NCBI RefSeq assembly: GCF_030733745.1
Contig: NZ_JASHIK010000014.1
Location: forward strand, 62,001 to 126,000
DNA: 64,000 bases
Direction of reading: 5' to 3'
From: Stappia sp. MMSF_3263
Lineage (GTDB): Bacteria; Pseudomonadota; Alphaproteobacteria; Rhizobiales; Stappiaceae
Shown in pieces: positions 12,370-20,896 of this stretch. Numbering within the stretch: the stretch's first letter is position 1; the number at the start of each line of letters is the position of its first letter. The translations under genes were made by a program, and so were the position numbers. The notes under the pieces are model-generated. The model was given only the letters and a program-made list of their open reading frames with translations, was not told where the DNA came from and searched no databases.

Positions 12370-13080
12370 CTACCCCGCCTCCGCGAACCGAACCTCGCCC
12401 GCGTTGAGAAAACACGTCTTGCCGAAGACGCGAAGATCGAGCGGGTTCGGCAGGCGGATGTCGGAAAGGTCCGGCAGCGGCTTTTTCGCCGGGTCGTAGC
12501 TCCGGTCGATCTGCGAGACGAAGGCGAGGATCGCCCCCGAGCGCCGGGCAAAGGCCGAGAGGTCCCGCATCTGCGTCTGGAGATCGGGCGTGTCGCGGCG
12601 CTGGTCGAGGATCTGAAGATAGTCGATGACCGCCAGCGTGCCGGGTGCACACCCCTCCAGCCGCTCGACGATGCGGGCCGAACAGATCCCGTCGGAGCAG
12701 TCGAGCGCAAGCAGGTTCTTCAGCGCGCCCTGTGCGCCGAGCTGCTCGAGCCGGGCCTCCACCTCGCGTTCCACATATTCCAACGTGAAGACGCAGGCGC
12801 GATGTCCCGCCTTCATGGCCTCGACCCCGAGTTCCAGCGCCAGCAGGGTCTTGCCCTCGCCGGGCCGGGCACCGACCAGCAGCATGTCGCCAGGCGAAAG
12901 GCGGGGATAAAGCCGCGCAGCCGGCGAGCGTTCGCAGGCGCGCCGCGCCAGCAGGCTCCAGCTGCGAAAGCCCTCGCGCAAGGCGATCCGGTCGAGCGCC
13001 GCGTGAAGGGGAAGAGCGTCCCGCCTGGAGAGAAGCCGGGCCTCGCGCTTCAAACGATAGAGAGGGGCGGACAGATGCAT
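12370..13080 (-). CDS. DnaB-like RecA-fold ATPase without N-terminal domain
   Basis: This 236-residue protein matches the short 'DNA helicase' family common in Hyphomicrobiales. An N-terminal segment of about 50 residues (LKREARLLSRR..IPL-type helix) is followed by the RecA-like core of DnaB. Walker A is GARPGEGKT at 70-78 and Walker B is LAVIDYLQIL at 149-158, with a VSQIDR sensor segment afterwards. The primase-binding N-terminal domain of replicative DnaB is absent, so this is probably not the replicative helicase. Its role is unknown. The ATG at 13080 follows an AGGAGG box by 8 nt. An ATG 18 bp upstream overlaps that box. Confidence 0.8.
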   Translation of the reverse strand: MHLSAPLYRLKREARLLSRRDALPLHAALDRIALREGFRSWSLLARRACERSPAARLYPRLSPGDMLLVGARPGEGKTLLALELGVEAMKAGHRACVFTLEYVEREVEARLEQLGAQGALKNLLALDCSDGICSARIVERLEGCAPGTLAVIDYLQILDQRRDTPDLQTQMRDLSAFARRSGAILAFVSQIDRSYDPAKKPLPDLSDIRLPNPLDLRVFGKTCFLNAGEVRFAEAG

Positions 13081-13280
13081 GTCGAAACCTCCTGCCACGA
13101 GCCGATCGCGCAGTCCCTCCTTGTGCCGTCACTCGTACAGTCGGTTGACATGTGAATTCGCGCGCCCTGCATGCATGATGCTTCCCCGGATGGAGGGAGG
13201 AGGCGCGGGCCGCGCCAGAGTTGCAGTCTAGCGCAAGCGGGCCTGCATCCGGAAGCGCCCCCGTCGTCTTCCCCCGGAGA

Positions 13281-13322
13281 ACGCGAAAGGCGCGCGCCGC
13301 TGTCGCGGCCCGCGCCCTTTTC
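13281..13322 (-). terminator. Probable terminator after the LuxR gene
   Basis: On the minus strand AAAGG-GCGCG pairs with CGCGC-CCTTT around a GC-rich inner hairpin. It lies just past the end of the LuxR-type gene. There is no long T tract, so support is moderate. Confidence 0.4.
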
Positions 13323-13354
13323 GTTCTCCTTGGCAGCCCTGCTGACGGCGCGAC

Positions 13355-14056
13355 CTAAAGCCGGATCTGGCCGTAGCGCAGCGCCTCGACCACCGTATGG
13401 GTCTTGTTCGAGGCATTGAGCTTGGCGCTGGCGTTCTGCAGATGCGCGTGCACCGTGCGCTGCGAGATCTCCAGCAGGCCGGCAATGTCGCTCGCCGTCT
13501 TGCCCAGCGCGGTCAGCTCCAGCACCCGGCGCTCGCGCGCCGACAGGTCGCCCGGGCGCTGCACCGACAGCACGCCAAGCTCGATCAGCCGGCGGAAGGC
13601 GGTGTTGCAGATCAGCTCCAGATTGGACAGATCCACCGAGCTCGCCTCCAGATGCGCGCCGCCGCCAAGCACCAGGGCCTGGAAGGGGTGCGTCTCGGTC
13701 ACCGGAGCAACGACGACGCGGGTGTCGGCGCCCAGCGAGGCAAAGAGCTCGGAGTGGCCGATATCGCCCGCCGTGACATCCCACAGGAACGCCCGGTTGC
13801 GCATCAGGCCCAGCATCAAGGCGCTGTCTTCGACGTCGATCTCGGCGCGCTCGATCCCGCCGGCGCGGTCGTCCGCCCAGCGGAAGCGATGCACGAGACC
13901 GTTGATCGGCCGGTTCGGCATCGGCAGGCCGGTGACGAGAATATGTGTCGCGCCCAGTCGCCTGAGCTGTGCCTCGACAATGTCGAGTACGTGCTTGCTC
14001 GTCTGTGCATCGGCTATCGCCGAAGCCTTAGACTGCATCTCCATCGGGTCGGCCAT
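13355..14056 (-). CDS. LuxR-family transcriptional regulator
   Basis: This 233-residue protein has a C-terminal LuxR/FixJ helix-turn-helix at about residues 171-233 (LSARERRVLELTALGKTASDIA...ISQRTVHAHL). The N-terminal 165 residues have the size and layout of an autoinducer-binding-like or GAF-like sensor domain. I do not see the full set of aromatic residues that define acyl-homoserine-lactone binding, and no luxI synthase is nearby, so it may be a solo regulator or respond to another ligand. An AGGCAGGA box precedes the ATG at 14056. It is monocistronic, with a long upstream region. Confidence 0.8.
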   Translation of the reverse strand: MADPMEMQSKASAIADAQTSKHVLDIVEAQLRRLGATHILVTGLPMPNRPINGLVHRFRWADDRAGGIERAEIDVEDSALMLGLMRNRAFLWDVTAGDIGHSELFASLGADTRVVVAPVTETHPFQALVLGGGAHLEASSVDLSNLELICNTAFRRLIELGVLSVQRPGDLSARERRVLELTALGKTASDIAGLLEISQRTVHAHLQNASAKLNASNKTHTVVEALRYGQIRL

Positions 14057-14719
14057 CTGTCCTGCCTTTCGTCCTGCCCGGCACCCAACCTCGGTCGGCT
14101 CGCCATCTTCGGTTGTCGTATCGTCCGCAACTTTCGCGATACCCGGGATGCCATTGGCGAAACCGGCCGAAACCGGCTTTCACGATCATGCAAAAACCCG
14201 GATGCGCTCCTCCGTACGCGGTGCCCCCACCCCTGTTGAAAACCGTTAGGTCGCGCGCTTCAGTGATGCACCGACCCACCGTTCTACCTTTGCCGGCCGT
14301 ACGGTTTTGCTCACCAATCGTTCGAATTCCGCCGATTCAGGCGAGCGCCGCAAAGCTGTCCCCCCGCAATCTCACCACGGAAGGCATGACTTCTGCAACC
14401 CTCTGTTACCAATAGTTTTTACTGCAACGAAACAAAATGGGGGACAGAACGCGAATTCAGTGCCGTCCAGACGTTTCTTCAGTCGCTGCGCGACACAACG
14501 AAAGGACAATCCGCCTAAATCTTAGGTTGTCCTTGATTGGCATTATAGTCACGGTTCCAATTGACAGTAGAAATGATTCACAGCGCGTGCCCCGCGCCTT
14601 TCCGGGATTTGCCTCGCGGGCTTTCTCCCCCGTCGCAGGAATGCTATTGCGCTCAACGCAAGGTGCCGCGCCCGGCTGTTCGGCGCGGCTGTTCGGCCGC
14701 CAAGGGACCCAGAGACAAG
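14057..14719. other. 660-bp non-coding stretch between LuxR and lipoprotein genes
   Basis: This divergent region is AT-richer than its neighbours between about 14380 and 14580 and must hold promoters for both flanking genes. No start codon in it has a good ribosome site with a credible product. I see no tRNA-like, repeat or terminator structure. Confidence 0.35.
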
Positions 14720-15307
14720 ATGACAGTGCACGCCCGCCGCCTCCCCGCCCTGTTTGTCGCCGCCATGGTCGCCGCGTCCTGCTCGCCGACCGTCGATGGC
14801 GGCCCGGTGGCCGCGGTGCGCACCTCCAACGTGACCCTGGTGCAGATCACCGAGACCGGCGCCGGCGGGCTGACCGACGACACGCCCTACTCCGAAAAGG
14901 CCGTCGTGGCGGCGCTTCCCGGCTTCACCGCCGAGGGCTTCCAGGCGGCGACCGAGGACAGGACGGAATGGGCGATCGGCGCCTTCAATTCCGACGGCTT
15001 CCAGGTGCTGCATGTCTACAAGGGGGACAAGGGCCGCATCCGCGAGGTGCACGGCGTCACCCATCACCTGCAGGGACCCAATGGCGAGCGAATCGGCATG
15101 ACCTTCGCCGAGGTCGGCACGGCGCGCGGCGATTGCCGCGTCGGCCGCAACCTGTGGCGCGGCATGGCCATCTGCAAGGCACGTGGCAGCGAGCGGGTGA
15201 CGCTGGTCTACGCGGTCTCGCAGTATCAGGGTCCGTTCGACCGCCTGCCGCCGGACGACCAGCTGCGCAAGGCCTCCATCCAGCGGATCATCTGGAAGGC
15301 CTCCTGA
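14720..15307 (+). CDS. DUF1131 (YfeY-like) outer-envelope lipoprotein
   Basis: The 195-residue precursor has a short N-terminal signal ending in the lipobox VAAS-C, with Cys at about residue 21, so it should be lipidated. The mature part matches the pattern of DUF1131, the family of E. coli YfeY (an RpoE-regulated lipoprotein of unknown function). Matching segments are ITETGAGGLTDDTPYSEKA early, GMTFAEV..GDC in the middle, and DRLPPDDQLR..QRIIW at the end. The ATG at 14720 is preferred because the signal peptide starts there. An upstream in-frame ATG at 14561 lacks signal character. It is transcribed alone, and the function is not known. Confidence 0.75.
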   Translation: MTVHARRLPALFVAAMVAASCSPTVDGGPVAAVRTSNVTLVQITETGAGGLTDDTPYSEKAVVAALPGFTAEGFQAATEDRTEWAIGAFNSDGFQVLHVYKGDKGRIREVHGVTHHLQGPNGERIGMTFAEVGTARGDCRVGRNLWRGMAICKARGSERVTLVYAVSQYQGPFDRLPPDDQLRKASIQRIIWKAS

Positions 15308-15405
15308 CGCCGCCCCTTACACCCGCCTGAGCCGGCAACACCGTCCCGTTTCGGGACGCGGGCGCCGGCATGCCCTTTGCGTTCCCCTCCTGATCGGGAG
15401 AGTGG

Positions 15406-16848
15406 ATGGGCATGAAACGGGACTGGCAAACGTCGAAACTGATCCTGCCGGCCGCACCCCGGCTGACACGCCGGGCGCTTTTCGGCGGTCTGGCCAGTGG
15501 CGGCCTGGCGCTTGCCGGTCTCGTTTCCTCGCCGCTCGGACGTCGTCCGGCAAGCGCCGCCGTACGCGTCGCCGACCTGCGCGGCACGATAGACGCGGCC
15601 GAGTTCGGCATCCGTCCGGGCGCTGCCGACGACCAGAGCGCCCTGATGCAGCAGGCGATCGACGCGGCGGCAAGCCGCGGACGCGCCCTGTTCCTGCCGG
15701 GCGGACGCTACACGGTCGCCAATCTCCGACTGCCGTCGGGCCCAAGGCTCGTCGGCCTGCCGGGGCAGACGCGCTTCGACTATCAGGGCGGCGGCCATCT
15801 GGTCTTCGCCGAGGGCGCCAAGTCGGTCGGCATGGAAGGCATCCATTTCGACGGCGACAACAAGCTGCTCGGCGAGTACACCCCCGCACTCCTGCATTTC
15901 GCCGATGTCGACGACCTCCTGATCGAGGGCTGTGCCATTTCGGGCAGTTCCAAGACGGGGCTGGCGCTCGACCGCTGCGCCGGCCGGGTCACCGGCAACA
16001 TCATGTCCGGCGCGCGCGGCGCGGGCCTGCGCTCCATCGAGGCGCGCGGCCTGTCGATCACCGACAATCACGTTCGTGACTGCGCCAATGCCGGCATTCT
16101 CGTCTATCGCTGGTCGGAGGGCGAGGACGGCACCATCGTCACCGGTAACCGGGTCGAACGGATTGCCGCGCGAGACGGCGGCACGGGTCAGAACGGCAAC
16201 GGCATCAACATCTTCCGCGCCCATGGCGTGGTCGTGCGCGGCAACCGCATCGCCGATTGCGCATTCTCGGCCATTCGCTCCAACTCCGGCTCCAACATCG
16301 TCATCGAAGGCAATTCCTGCCTGCGTTCCGGCGAGACGGCGATCTACTCGGAGTTCGCCTTCCAGGGCGCCGTGATCGCCGGCAACCTCGTCGACGGCGG
16401 CGCCATCGGCATCTCGATCGCCAATTTCCTCGATGGCGGGCGGCTGGCGACCTGTTCCGGAAACGTGGTGCGCAACATCGTCGACACCGGCCCCTACCCG
16501 GCCGAGGTGCAAGGTTTCGGCATCGGCATCGCGGTAGAGGCCGACACGGCGCTGACCGGAAACGTGGTGGAAAAGGCCGCGCGCATCGGGCTGCACATGG
16601 GCTGGGGCCCCTATCTGCGCGATGTCGCGGCGACCTCCAACGTCATTCGCGACTGTCCGATCGGCACCGCCGTGACGGTTGTCGAGGGGGCGGGGCCGGC
16701 GTTGATTTCGGGCAATCTCTATTCCGGCGCGACGCGCGGCGCCATTGTCGGCCACCGCTGGAAGGAGGCAACGACCGGCGACCTGACGAAACAGGGCGCC
16801 GCCGAGGCCTTCTCCCATCTCGCCATTCAGGGAAACATGGTGCGGTAG
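15406..16848 (+). CDS. Tat-exported beta-helix repeat protein (TIGR03808 type)
   Basis: This 480-residue protein has a twin-arginine signal (RLTRRALFGG, Arg22-Arg23, then a hydrophobic stretch and an ASA-A cleavage-like site near residue 49). The mature part is a right-handed parallel beta-helix. An early pectate-lyase-like segment (DAAEFGIRPGAADDQ) is followed by many short turns rich in Gly-Asn-x-I/V (TGNRV, RGNRI, EGNSC, AGNLV). The combination is that of the TIGR03808 family, common in rhizobial relatives. It is probably folded before export and acts on, or binds, a polysaccharide, but no catalytic residues are proven. GGAGA precedes the ATG by 6 nt. Confidence 0.85.
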   Translation: MGMKRDWQTSKLILPAAPRLTRRALFGGLASGGLALAGLVSSPLGRRPASAAVRVADLRGTIDAAEFGIRPGAADDQSALMQQAIDAAASRGRALFLPGGRYTVANLRLPSGPRLVGLPGQTRFDYQGGGHLVFAEGAKSVGMEGIHFDGDNKLLGEYTPALLHFADVDDLLIEGCAISGSSKTGLALDRCAGRVTGNIMSGARGAGLRSIEARGLSITDNHVRDCANAGILVYRWSEGEDGTIVTGNRVERIAARDGGTGQNGNGINIFRAHGVVVRGNRIADCAFSAIRSNSGSNIVIEGNSCLRSGETAIYSEFAFQGAVIAGNLVDGGAIGISIANFLDGGRLATCSGNVVRNIVDTGPYPAEVQGFGIGIAVEADTALTGNVVEKAARIGLHMGWGPYLRDVAATSNVIRDCPIGTAVTVVEGAGPALISGNLYSGATRGAIVGHRWKEATTGDLTKQGAAEAFSHLAIQGNMVR

Positions 16849-16863
16849 GGGGAGGCCGCAGCC

Positions 16864-17892
16864 TCAGCCGGCAACGCTCCGCAAGGGCGCGAAGGCGTCC
16901 GAAACGGCCCGGATGTCGCCGACATGGCGGCCCGTCCAGTTGGTCAGGCGCGGCGCCAGCCAGGGTGCGAGGCCGGCGGTCTCGTCCTCGTCCTTGTCGA
17001 TCAGCGCATCAATGACAGCCGCCATCATGGTTTCGGCCGCACGGGTCGCCCCGTCCTCGCATTTCAGCGCGATGCCGATGCCCTTTTCCGGGATCGAGCA
17101 GGTGAAGACGCCCTCGGCCCCGGTCTTGACGAAGACGCGCCCCCGGAAGGTCCGCATCACCTCGGTGCAGAAGCGCTCGCTGCCGGCGACCATGAAGGCG
17201 TTGTCGACACAGGCATTGTAGAGGCGTTCAACCGCCTCGGCCCGCAGCGGGGAAAGCCCCTCGCCGGTGCCAAGCCGGGCAAAGGCCAGGGCTGCCGCCT
17301 CCAGCGGCATCGCATAGGTGGGGATCGAACACCCGTCGGTGCCGCGCGCCATGTCCTTCAGCGAAACGCCGGCGATTTCCTCGATGGCGGCGCGCACCTC
17401 GATCTGCACCGGATGGTCGGGCTCGACATAGCCGCGCGTCGGCGCGCCAAGGGTCCGGGCAAGGCCGAGAAAACCGGCATGCTTGCCCGAGCAATTGTTG
17501 TGCAGCGGGCACGGGGTCGCGTCGGCCCGGTGGATGGCGGCGACATCCTGCATGCGCGAGGGCCACTGGTTGCCGCATTCCAGCGCGTCTTCCTCCAGCC
17601 CCGCCTTCAGCAGCATCACCCGCGCGGCGTTGACATGCACTTCCTCGCCATTGTGCGAGGCGCAGGCAAGCGCCAGCTCGGCCGGCTCGAGATCGAGCGC
17701 GTCGGCGGCGCCGGATTCAACCAGCGGCAGCGCCTGCAGGGCCTTGACCGCCGAGCGCGGAAAAACCGGACGGGCGGTGTCGCCAAGGCCCGCGACCTTG
17801 CGGCCCGCAGCATCGACAATGGCGATGGCGCCGCGATGGCGGCTTTCGACCGCGTCGCCGCGCAGCACCTCGACCAGAACCGGATTGTCCAT
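16864..17892 (-). CDS. L-asparaginase, ReAV/ReAII-like (rhizobial type)
   Basis: This 342-residue cytoplasmic enzyme of the asparaginase II (rhizobial) family hydrolyses asparagine to aspartate and ammonia. It has the SxxK pair Ser47-Lys50 (FPRSAVKA), the CASHNGEEVHV motif, and the residues that bind zinc in the Rhizobium etli enzymes: Cys134 and Lys137 (NNCSGKHAGF) and Cys188 (TDGCSIPTYA). The positions agree with the family almost exactly. The ATG at 17892 has AGGAG 7 nt upstream, and a TTG six bases earlier is less likely. The gene begins 2 bp after the stop of the aminotransferase gene, so the two are co-transcribed. Confidence 0.88.
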   Translation of the reverse strand: MDNPVLVEVLRGDAVESRHRGAIAIVDAAGRKVAGLGDTARPVFPRSAVKALQALPLVESGAADALDLEPAELALACASHNGEEVHVNAARVMLLKAGLEEDALECGNQWPSRMQDVAAIHRADATPCPLHNNCSGKHAGFLGLARTLGAPTRGYVEPDHPVQIEVRAAIEEIAGVSLKDMARGTDGCSIPTYAMPLEAAALAFARLGTGEGLSPLRAEAVERLYNACVDNAFMVAGSERFCTEVMRTFRGRVFVKTGAEGVFTCSIPEKGIGIALKCEDGATRAAETMMAAVIDALIDKDEDETAGLAPWLAPRLTNWTGRHVGDIRAVSDAFAPLRSVAG

Positions 17893-17894
17893 GG

Positions 17895-19112
17895 TCAAGC
17901 TCCTTCCGCCACGGCCTGGAGGGCGGGCCGGCGGGCGGCGATGAAAGCGGCGAGCCGCTCCAGCGCGCCGTCAAGCACCTCGTCCTTCTTGCAGAAACAG
18001 AAGCGGACGAAATTGGTCGGTGCGTCGGCGACATAGAAGGCGGAGACCGGAACGGCAGCAACGCCCGCCTCCTCGACAAGCTGCCGGCAGATGTCGGCAT
18101 CGGTGCCCTCGAGCCCCAGCGCGGAGACGTCGCAGGTGAGGAAATAGGTGCCCTCGCAAGGCAGCACGCCGAAGCCCAGCGCCGCGAGCCCGCCGGCGAA
18201 GCGATCGCGCTTGGCCTGCATCTCGTCGCGCAGGCCGGCGAAATAACCGTCGTCCTTGCCGAGCCCGTAGGCGACCGCCTTCTGCAGGTTCGGCGGGGTG
18301 GTGAAGGTGACGAACTGGTGCGCCTTCGCGATCGGGTCGAGCAGGTTCGGCGCCGCCGTGACATAGCCGACCTTCCAGCCGGTCAGCGAGAAGGTCTTGC
18401 CGGCCGAACCGATGCGCACGGCGCGCTCGCGCATGCCCGGGAACGCGATCAGCGGCATGTGCCGGCGGCCGTCGAACAGCAGGTGCTCGTAGACCTCGTC
18501 GCAGATCGCATAGACGCCGTGCTCGTTGCACAGCCGCGCGATCGCCGCCAGTTCCTCTTCCTGGAACACCTTGCCGGCCGGGTTCATCGGGTTGTTGATG
18601 AGGATCGCCTTGGTGTTCTCGGTAAAGGCATCGGCAAGCGCATGAAGGTCGAGGCGCCACTGCGGCGGCGTCACGCGCAGGCGCACCGGAATGCCGCCGG
18701 CGCGCTTCACCAGCGGCAGGTAGCAGTCGTAGAGCGGCTCGATAAGGATCACCTCGTCGCCCGGCTCGAGCAGCGCCAGCAGCACATCGGCGAGCGCTTC
18801 CGTCGCTCCCGACGTGACCATCACTTCGCTCTGCCAGTCGACGTCCAGGTCGTAGAAGCGCTTGGCCGAGGCGGCCACCGCCTGGCGCAGTTCCGGCAGG
18901 CCGAGCATCGGCGGATACTGGTTCGGACCCGCCATCAGCGCGTCGGCCGCCACCTGGCGCACGTCGGCGGGGCCGTCCACATCGGGAAAGCCCTGGCCGA
19001 GATTGATCGCCCCGCGGGCGATGGCCAGCCGCGACATGGTCTCGAAGATCGTGGTCGGAAGACCGGTGAAAACGGGATTGGTCGGCTTCATGATCTTCGT
19101 GCGTCCCCACAT
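17895..19112 (-). CDS. PLP-dependent aminotransferase, class I/II
   Basis: This protein of about 405 residues has fold-type I aminotransferase motifs: NLGQGFPDVDGP near the N-terminus, NNPMNPAGKVF, CDEVYEHLLFDG, and the PLP lysine at about residue 239 in SAGKTFSLTGWKVGY. The pattern resembles N-succinyldiaminopimelate or kynurenine/methionine aminotransferases, and the exact substrate cannot be fixed. GGAG lies 7 nt before a GTG at 19115 and 10 nt before the ATG at 19112. The asparaginase gene directly downstream suggests joint use of asparagine- or aspartate-derived nitrogen. Confidence 0.85.
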   Translation of the reverse strand: MWGRTKIMKPTNPVFTGLPTTIFETMSRLAIARGAINLGQGFPDVDGPADVRQVAADALMAGPNQYPPMLGLPELRQAVAASAKRFYDLDVDWQSEVMVTSGATEALADVLLALLEPGDEVILIEPLYDCYLPLVKRAGGIPVRLRVTPPQWRLDLHALADAFTENTKAILINNPMNPAGKVFQEEELAAIARLCNEHGVYAICDEVYEHLLFDGRRHMPLIAFPGMRERAVRIGSAGKTFSLTGWKVGYVTAAPNLLDPIAKAHQFVTFTTPPNLQKAVAYGLGKDDGYFAGLRDEMQAKRDRFAGGLAALGFGVLPCEGTYFLTCDVSALGLEGTDADICRQLVEEAGVAAVPVSAFYVADAPTNFVRFCFCKKDEVLDGALERLAAFIAARRPALQAVAEGA

Positions 19113-19171
19113 CACGGCAATTCTCCGGCCTTAGTATCCATTCCCTGACGCTGCGTCGAGTGCGTAAGCAG

Positions 19172-19210
19172 GCGGGCCGTCCCGAACATCACTTGTCCGG
19201 AACGGCCCGC
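19172..19210 (-). terminator. Inverted repeat after homospermidine synthase
   Basis: GCGGGCCGT-C-CCG pairs with CGG-A-ACGGCCCGC with one mismatch, forming a stem of about 13 bp just past the hss stop. No T tract follows on the minus strand, so it may stabilise the 3' end rather than terminate by itself. Confidence 0.5.
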
Positions 19211-19238
19211 ATCGATCAATCCGCGTCAAAGTGTCGTG

Positions 19239-20762
19239 TCACCGCACCAGGATGTTGCGGAACTGCCAGGGATCGCTCTCGTCGAGATCCTCGGCGAAGA
19301 AGCCCGGCCGCCCGTCAAGCGGCGTCCAGTCGGTGTAGTAGCCCTTGACCGGACCGAGATAGGGGCGCTGCACCTCGAGGCAGCGGCGATAGTCCATCTC
19401 GTCGGCCTCGACGATGCCTTCGCGCGGGTTCTCGAGAGCCCAGACCATGCCGGCCAGCACGGCCGAGGTCACCTGCAGGCCGGTCGCGTTCTGGTAGGGC
19501 GCGATCTCCCGGGTTTCCTCGATGGAAAGCTGCGAGCCGAACCAGTAGGCGTTCTTCTCGTGGCCGTAGAGCAGCACGCCAAGCTCGTCGATGCCGTCGA
19601 TGATCTCGTCTTCGGCGAGCACGTGCAGCGTTTCCTGCATCTTGCCGGCCGCGCCGAACAGTTCGTGCAGCGACAGCACCGCGTCGTTGGCCGGGTGGTA
19701 GGCATAGTGGCAGGTCGGCCGGTAGACGACCTTGCCGTCCTCCTTCACCGTGAAATAGTCGGCGATGGAAATCGACTCGTTGTGGGTGACGAGGAAGCCG
19801 TACTGGGCGCCCGGCGTCGGGCACCAGGTGCGCACACGCGTGTTGGCGCCCGGCTGCTCCAGGTAGATCGCCGCCTTGCAGCCCTTCTTGTGCTTGCGGG
19901 CGTTCTTCGGCATCCACTTCTCGTGCGTGCCCCAGCCGAGCTCGGACGGCTGGAAGCCTTCGGAGAGGAAGCCCTCGACCGACCAGGTGTTCCAGAAGGC
20001 GCCCATCGGCTTCGGCTTCCTGGCACGCTGGGTGTCGCGCTCGGCGATGTGGACGCCCTTGACGCCGACCTTCTTCATCAGCTTGGCCCAGCCCTTGCGG
20101 CTGTTCGGCTCCTCGAACTTCGTGCCGGTGTCGCGGGCAATGTCGACCAGCCCCTGCTTGACGAACCAGGAGACCATGCCGGGATTGGCGCCGCAGCAGG
20201 AGACCGCCGTCGTGCCGCCGGGGTTCTTCTTCTTCTCCCGGCGCACGGTCTCGCGCAGCGCGTAGTTGGTGCGCGAGGCGTTGTCCGCGTTCTCGTCGAA
20301 ATAGAAGCCGAGCCACGGCTCGACGACCGTGTCGATGTAAAGCACGCCCAGTTCGCGGCAGAGCTTCATCAGGTCCAGCGAGGACGTGTCGACGGAAAGG
20401 TTCACGCAGAAGCCCTGCCCCTCCCCCTCGGTCAGCAGCGGGGACAGCACCTGGCGGTAGTTCTCCGGCGTGATCGCGACCTTCTCGAACCTGTAGCCGC
20501 GATCATCGACCAGCTTGCGGTCGGTATCGACCGGGTCGATGACGGTGACGCGGGAGGCATCGAAGCGGAAATGCCGCTCGATCAGGGGCAGCGTGCCCTT
20601 GCCGATAGAGCCGAAGCCGATCATCACGATGGGGCCGGAGATCGTGCCGTGCACGGGCCAGGACTTGGCGGCGGCGGCAGGCGCCGGGGCGGCGGCCGGC
20701 TTCGCGGCAGCCTTGGCCCTCGTGGTCTTCCTGCGTGCCGCCGGTGTCTTCGCTTCGGTCAT
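19239..20762 (-). CDS. hss: Homospermidine synthase
   Basis: This 507-residue enzyme condenses two putrescines to sym-homospermidine, the main polyamine in many alphaproteobacteria. The Rossmann motif GPIVMIGFGSIGKGTLP is followed by the family segments VVEPWLGFYFDE, AVSCCGANPGMVSWFVKQ and HNESISIADYF. The first 35 residues form an Ala/Lys/Pro-rich tail (AKAAAKPAAAPAPAAAAK) absent from most homologues, which start close to the Rossmann strand. The ATG at 20762 has AAGGA 9 nt upstream, and an ATG at 20795 has poorer support. The decarboxylase that makes putrescine lies 134 bp upstream in the same direction. Confidence 0.95.
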   Translation of the reverse strand: MTEAKTPAARRKTTRAKAAAKPAAAPAPAAAAKSWPVHGTISGPIVMIGFGSIGKGTLPLIERHFRFDASRVTVIDPVDTDRKLVDDRGYRFEKVAITPENYRQVLSPLLTEGEGQGFCVNLSVDTSSLDLMKLCRELGVLYIDTVVEPWLGFYFDENADNASRTNYALRETVRREKKKNPGGTTAVSCCGANPGMVSWFVKQGLVDIARDTGTKFEEPNSRKGWAKLMKKVGVKGVHIAERDTQRARKPKPMGAFWNTWSVEGFLSEGFQPSELGWGTHEKWMPKNARKHKKGCKAAIYLEQPGANTRVRTWCPTPGAQYGFLVTHNESISIADYFTVKEDGKVVYRPTCHYAYHPANDAVLSLHELFGAAGKMQETLHVLAEDEIIDGIDELGVLLYGHEKNAYWFGSQLSIEETREIAPYQNATGLQVTSAVLAGMVWALENPREGIVEADEMDYRRCLEVQRPYLGPVKGYYTDWTPLDGRPGFFAEDLDESDPWQFRNILVR

Positions 20763-20896
20763 GGCGGATGTCCTTCTGTCTGGAAAGGTCTGCATGGGCG
20801 TGCTGAATGACAGGCGCCACGCGGGAGCATAACGCCGGGCGGCCGCTTTCGCGACCGGCCGGCCCGGAACTATCTATGGGTGATCAAGGATGACCG

